Of a DNA stretch of 6,450 nucleotides, positions 6,017 to 6,450 are shown one piece after another; the first letter of the stretch is position 1, and each line of letters begins with the position of its first letter. Made by a program: the position numbers and the translations under genes. Source of the stretch: Microbacteriaceae bacterium. Lineage in GTDB: Bacteria; Actinomycetota; Actinomycetes; Actinomycetales; Microbacteriaceae. Location: positions 1 to 6,450 of the forward strand of contig JAJAZI010000285.1 of the NCBI GenBank assembly GCA_026785785.1, in the 5' to 3' direction. The notes under the pieces were generated by a model that had not been told where the DNA came from, ran no database searches, and was given only the letters and a program-made list of their open reading frames with translations.

Positions 6017-6106
6017 ATGCGCCACGTTGTCCAGGATCGGCCGCTGCCGGTCTCCGCAGCGCCCCGCCGTTCCGGTGCCGGAAACCTCCGGCACGGGCGC
6101 GAATGA
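6017..6106 (+). CDS. Putative leaderless 29-residue upstream ORF
   Basis: This short reading frame begins with an ATG at the predicted transcription start and ends with TGA at 6104-6106, overlapping the ATG of the deaminase/aldolase gene as ATGA. The peptide is rich in Arg (6 of 29, plus two His) and has no Cys, membrane helix or known motif. The larger gene has no Shine-Dalgarno sequence, so ribosomes finishing the short ORF could re-start on it; the short ORF may therefore be a coupling leader rather than a working peptide. The alternative is that this is simply a 5' untranslated region containing a chance ORF. Confidence 0.4.
   Translation: MRHVVQDRPLPVSAAPRRSGAGNLRHGRE
6075..6094 (+). 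promoter_or_regulatory. Perfect hairpin just before the deaminase/aldolase start
   Basis: GTGCCGG (6075-6081) and CCGGCAC (6088-6094) form a seven-pair stem with the six-base loop AAACCT. It ends eight bases before the ATG at 6103 and occupies the place where a ribosome-binding site would lie. There is no T-run after it, so it is not an intrinsic terminator. Confidence 0.5.
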
Positions 6107-6450
6107 CCCTCGATCTCGCCCGTCCCCGGGTGACCCCGTGGCTCGACCCCGCCAGCTACTGGGCCGGACTGGACCGGGCGACCGCCGAACTCGACCCGCC
6201 ATTCGGGGTGCTGTCGCTCGAGGCGCTCGCTTGGAACGCCCATTCCCTTCTGGACCGGGCCGCCGGCACATCCATCCGCGTGGCGACCAAATCGATCCGG
6301 GTGCGCGCGGTCATCGACGCGGTGCTCGCGTTGCCGGGCTTCTCCGGAGTCCTCGCCTACACGCTGCCGGAGGCGCTCTGGCTCGCGGAGGAGGTCCCGG
6401 ATGTCGTCGTCGGCTACCCGACAACGCACCGCGCCGCGATCCGCACGCTA
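6103..6450 (+). CDS. PLP-dependent amino acid deaminase/aldolase (alanine-racemase-like fold), 3' partial
   Basis: Only the first 116 codons are in the window; the frame stays open to the right edge. The N-terminal region reads YWAGLDRATAELDPPFGVLSLEAL, then RVATKSIRVRAV, in which Lys63 is placed as the lysine that binds pyridoxal phosphate in the alanine-racemase/D-threonine-aldolase fold (type III). The following GFSGVLAYTLPEALWLAEE and VVVGYPTTHRAA segments match what I recall of actinobacterial proteins named amino acid deaminase/aldolase, related to D-threonine aldolase and D-serine dehydratase. The substrate cannot be told from this part. ATG 6103 is chosen because no other ATG, GTG or TTG occurs in frame between 5992 and it, and the family-like sequence starts soon after. 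It overlaps the short upstream ORF by four bases and has no Shine-Dalgarno sequence. Confidence 0.82.
   Translation, partial: MTLDLARPRVTPWLDPASYWAGLDRATAELDPPFGVLSLEALAWNAHSLLDRAAGTSIRVATKSIRVRAVIDAVLALPGFSGVLAYTLPEALWLAEEVPDVVVGYPTTHRAAIRTL

Overview
The window is high-GC DNA with strong G/C bias at third codon positions, GTG and TTG starts, promoters set directly on start codons, and Actinobacteria-specific families such as a mycosin-like protease. This points to a high-GC Gram-positive actinobacterium, probably in the Microbacteriaceae. The family-level guess is inference from style of sequence and gene families, not from a marker gene.

Layout. (1) 1-1232 (+) is the 3' part of a membrane-anchored subtilisin-like protease of mycosin type, with an intact Asp-His-Ser triad; its signal peptide runs off the left edge. 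(2) 1260-2579 (+) is a type II NADH:quinone dehydrogenase (ndh), apparently read from a leaderless mRNA. (3) 2607-2680 (+) is a tRNA with a UAA (Leu) anticodon but a short variable loop. (4) 2686-3141 (+) is a small protein of unknown function whose ATG lies 5 nt after the tRNA body. (5) 3181-3649 (-) is a small unknown gene broken by a 7-bp tandem duplication. (6) 3742-5910 (-) encodes a 722-residue exported protein with three Ig-like modules, a Pro-rich linker and eight or nine predicted membrane helices. (7) 5911-6016 is a divergent promoter region. (8) 6017-6106 (+) is a possible leaderless 29-codon upstream ORF whose stop overlaps, as ATGA, the start of (9) 6103-6450 (+), the first 116 codons of a PLP-dependent amino acid deaminase/aldolase (alanine-racemase-like fold) that runs off the right edge.

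How the parts relate. ndh, the tRNA and the small gene lie close together on the plus strand and may share a transcript; trimming of the tRNA would then create the 5' end of the small gene's mRNA. The mycosin and the Ig/membrane protein are both envelope proteins. They are also the only genes here with an in-frame TTA codon, the codon the UAA tRNA would read. No complete, clearly new multi-gene system is visible. The most notable signals are the frameshifting duplication, the atypical tRNA and its junction with the next gene, and the coupled leaderless upstream ORF.
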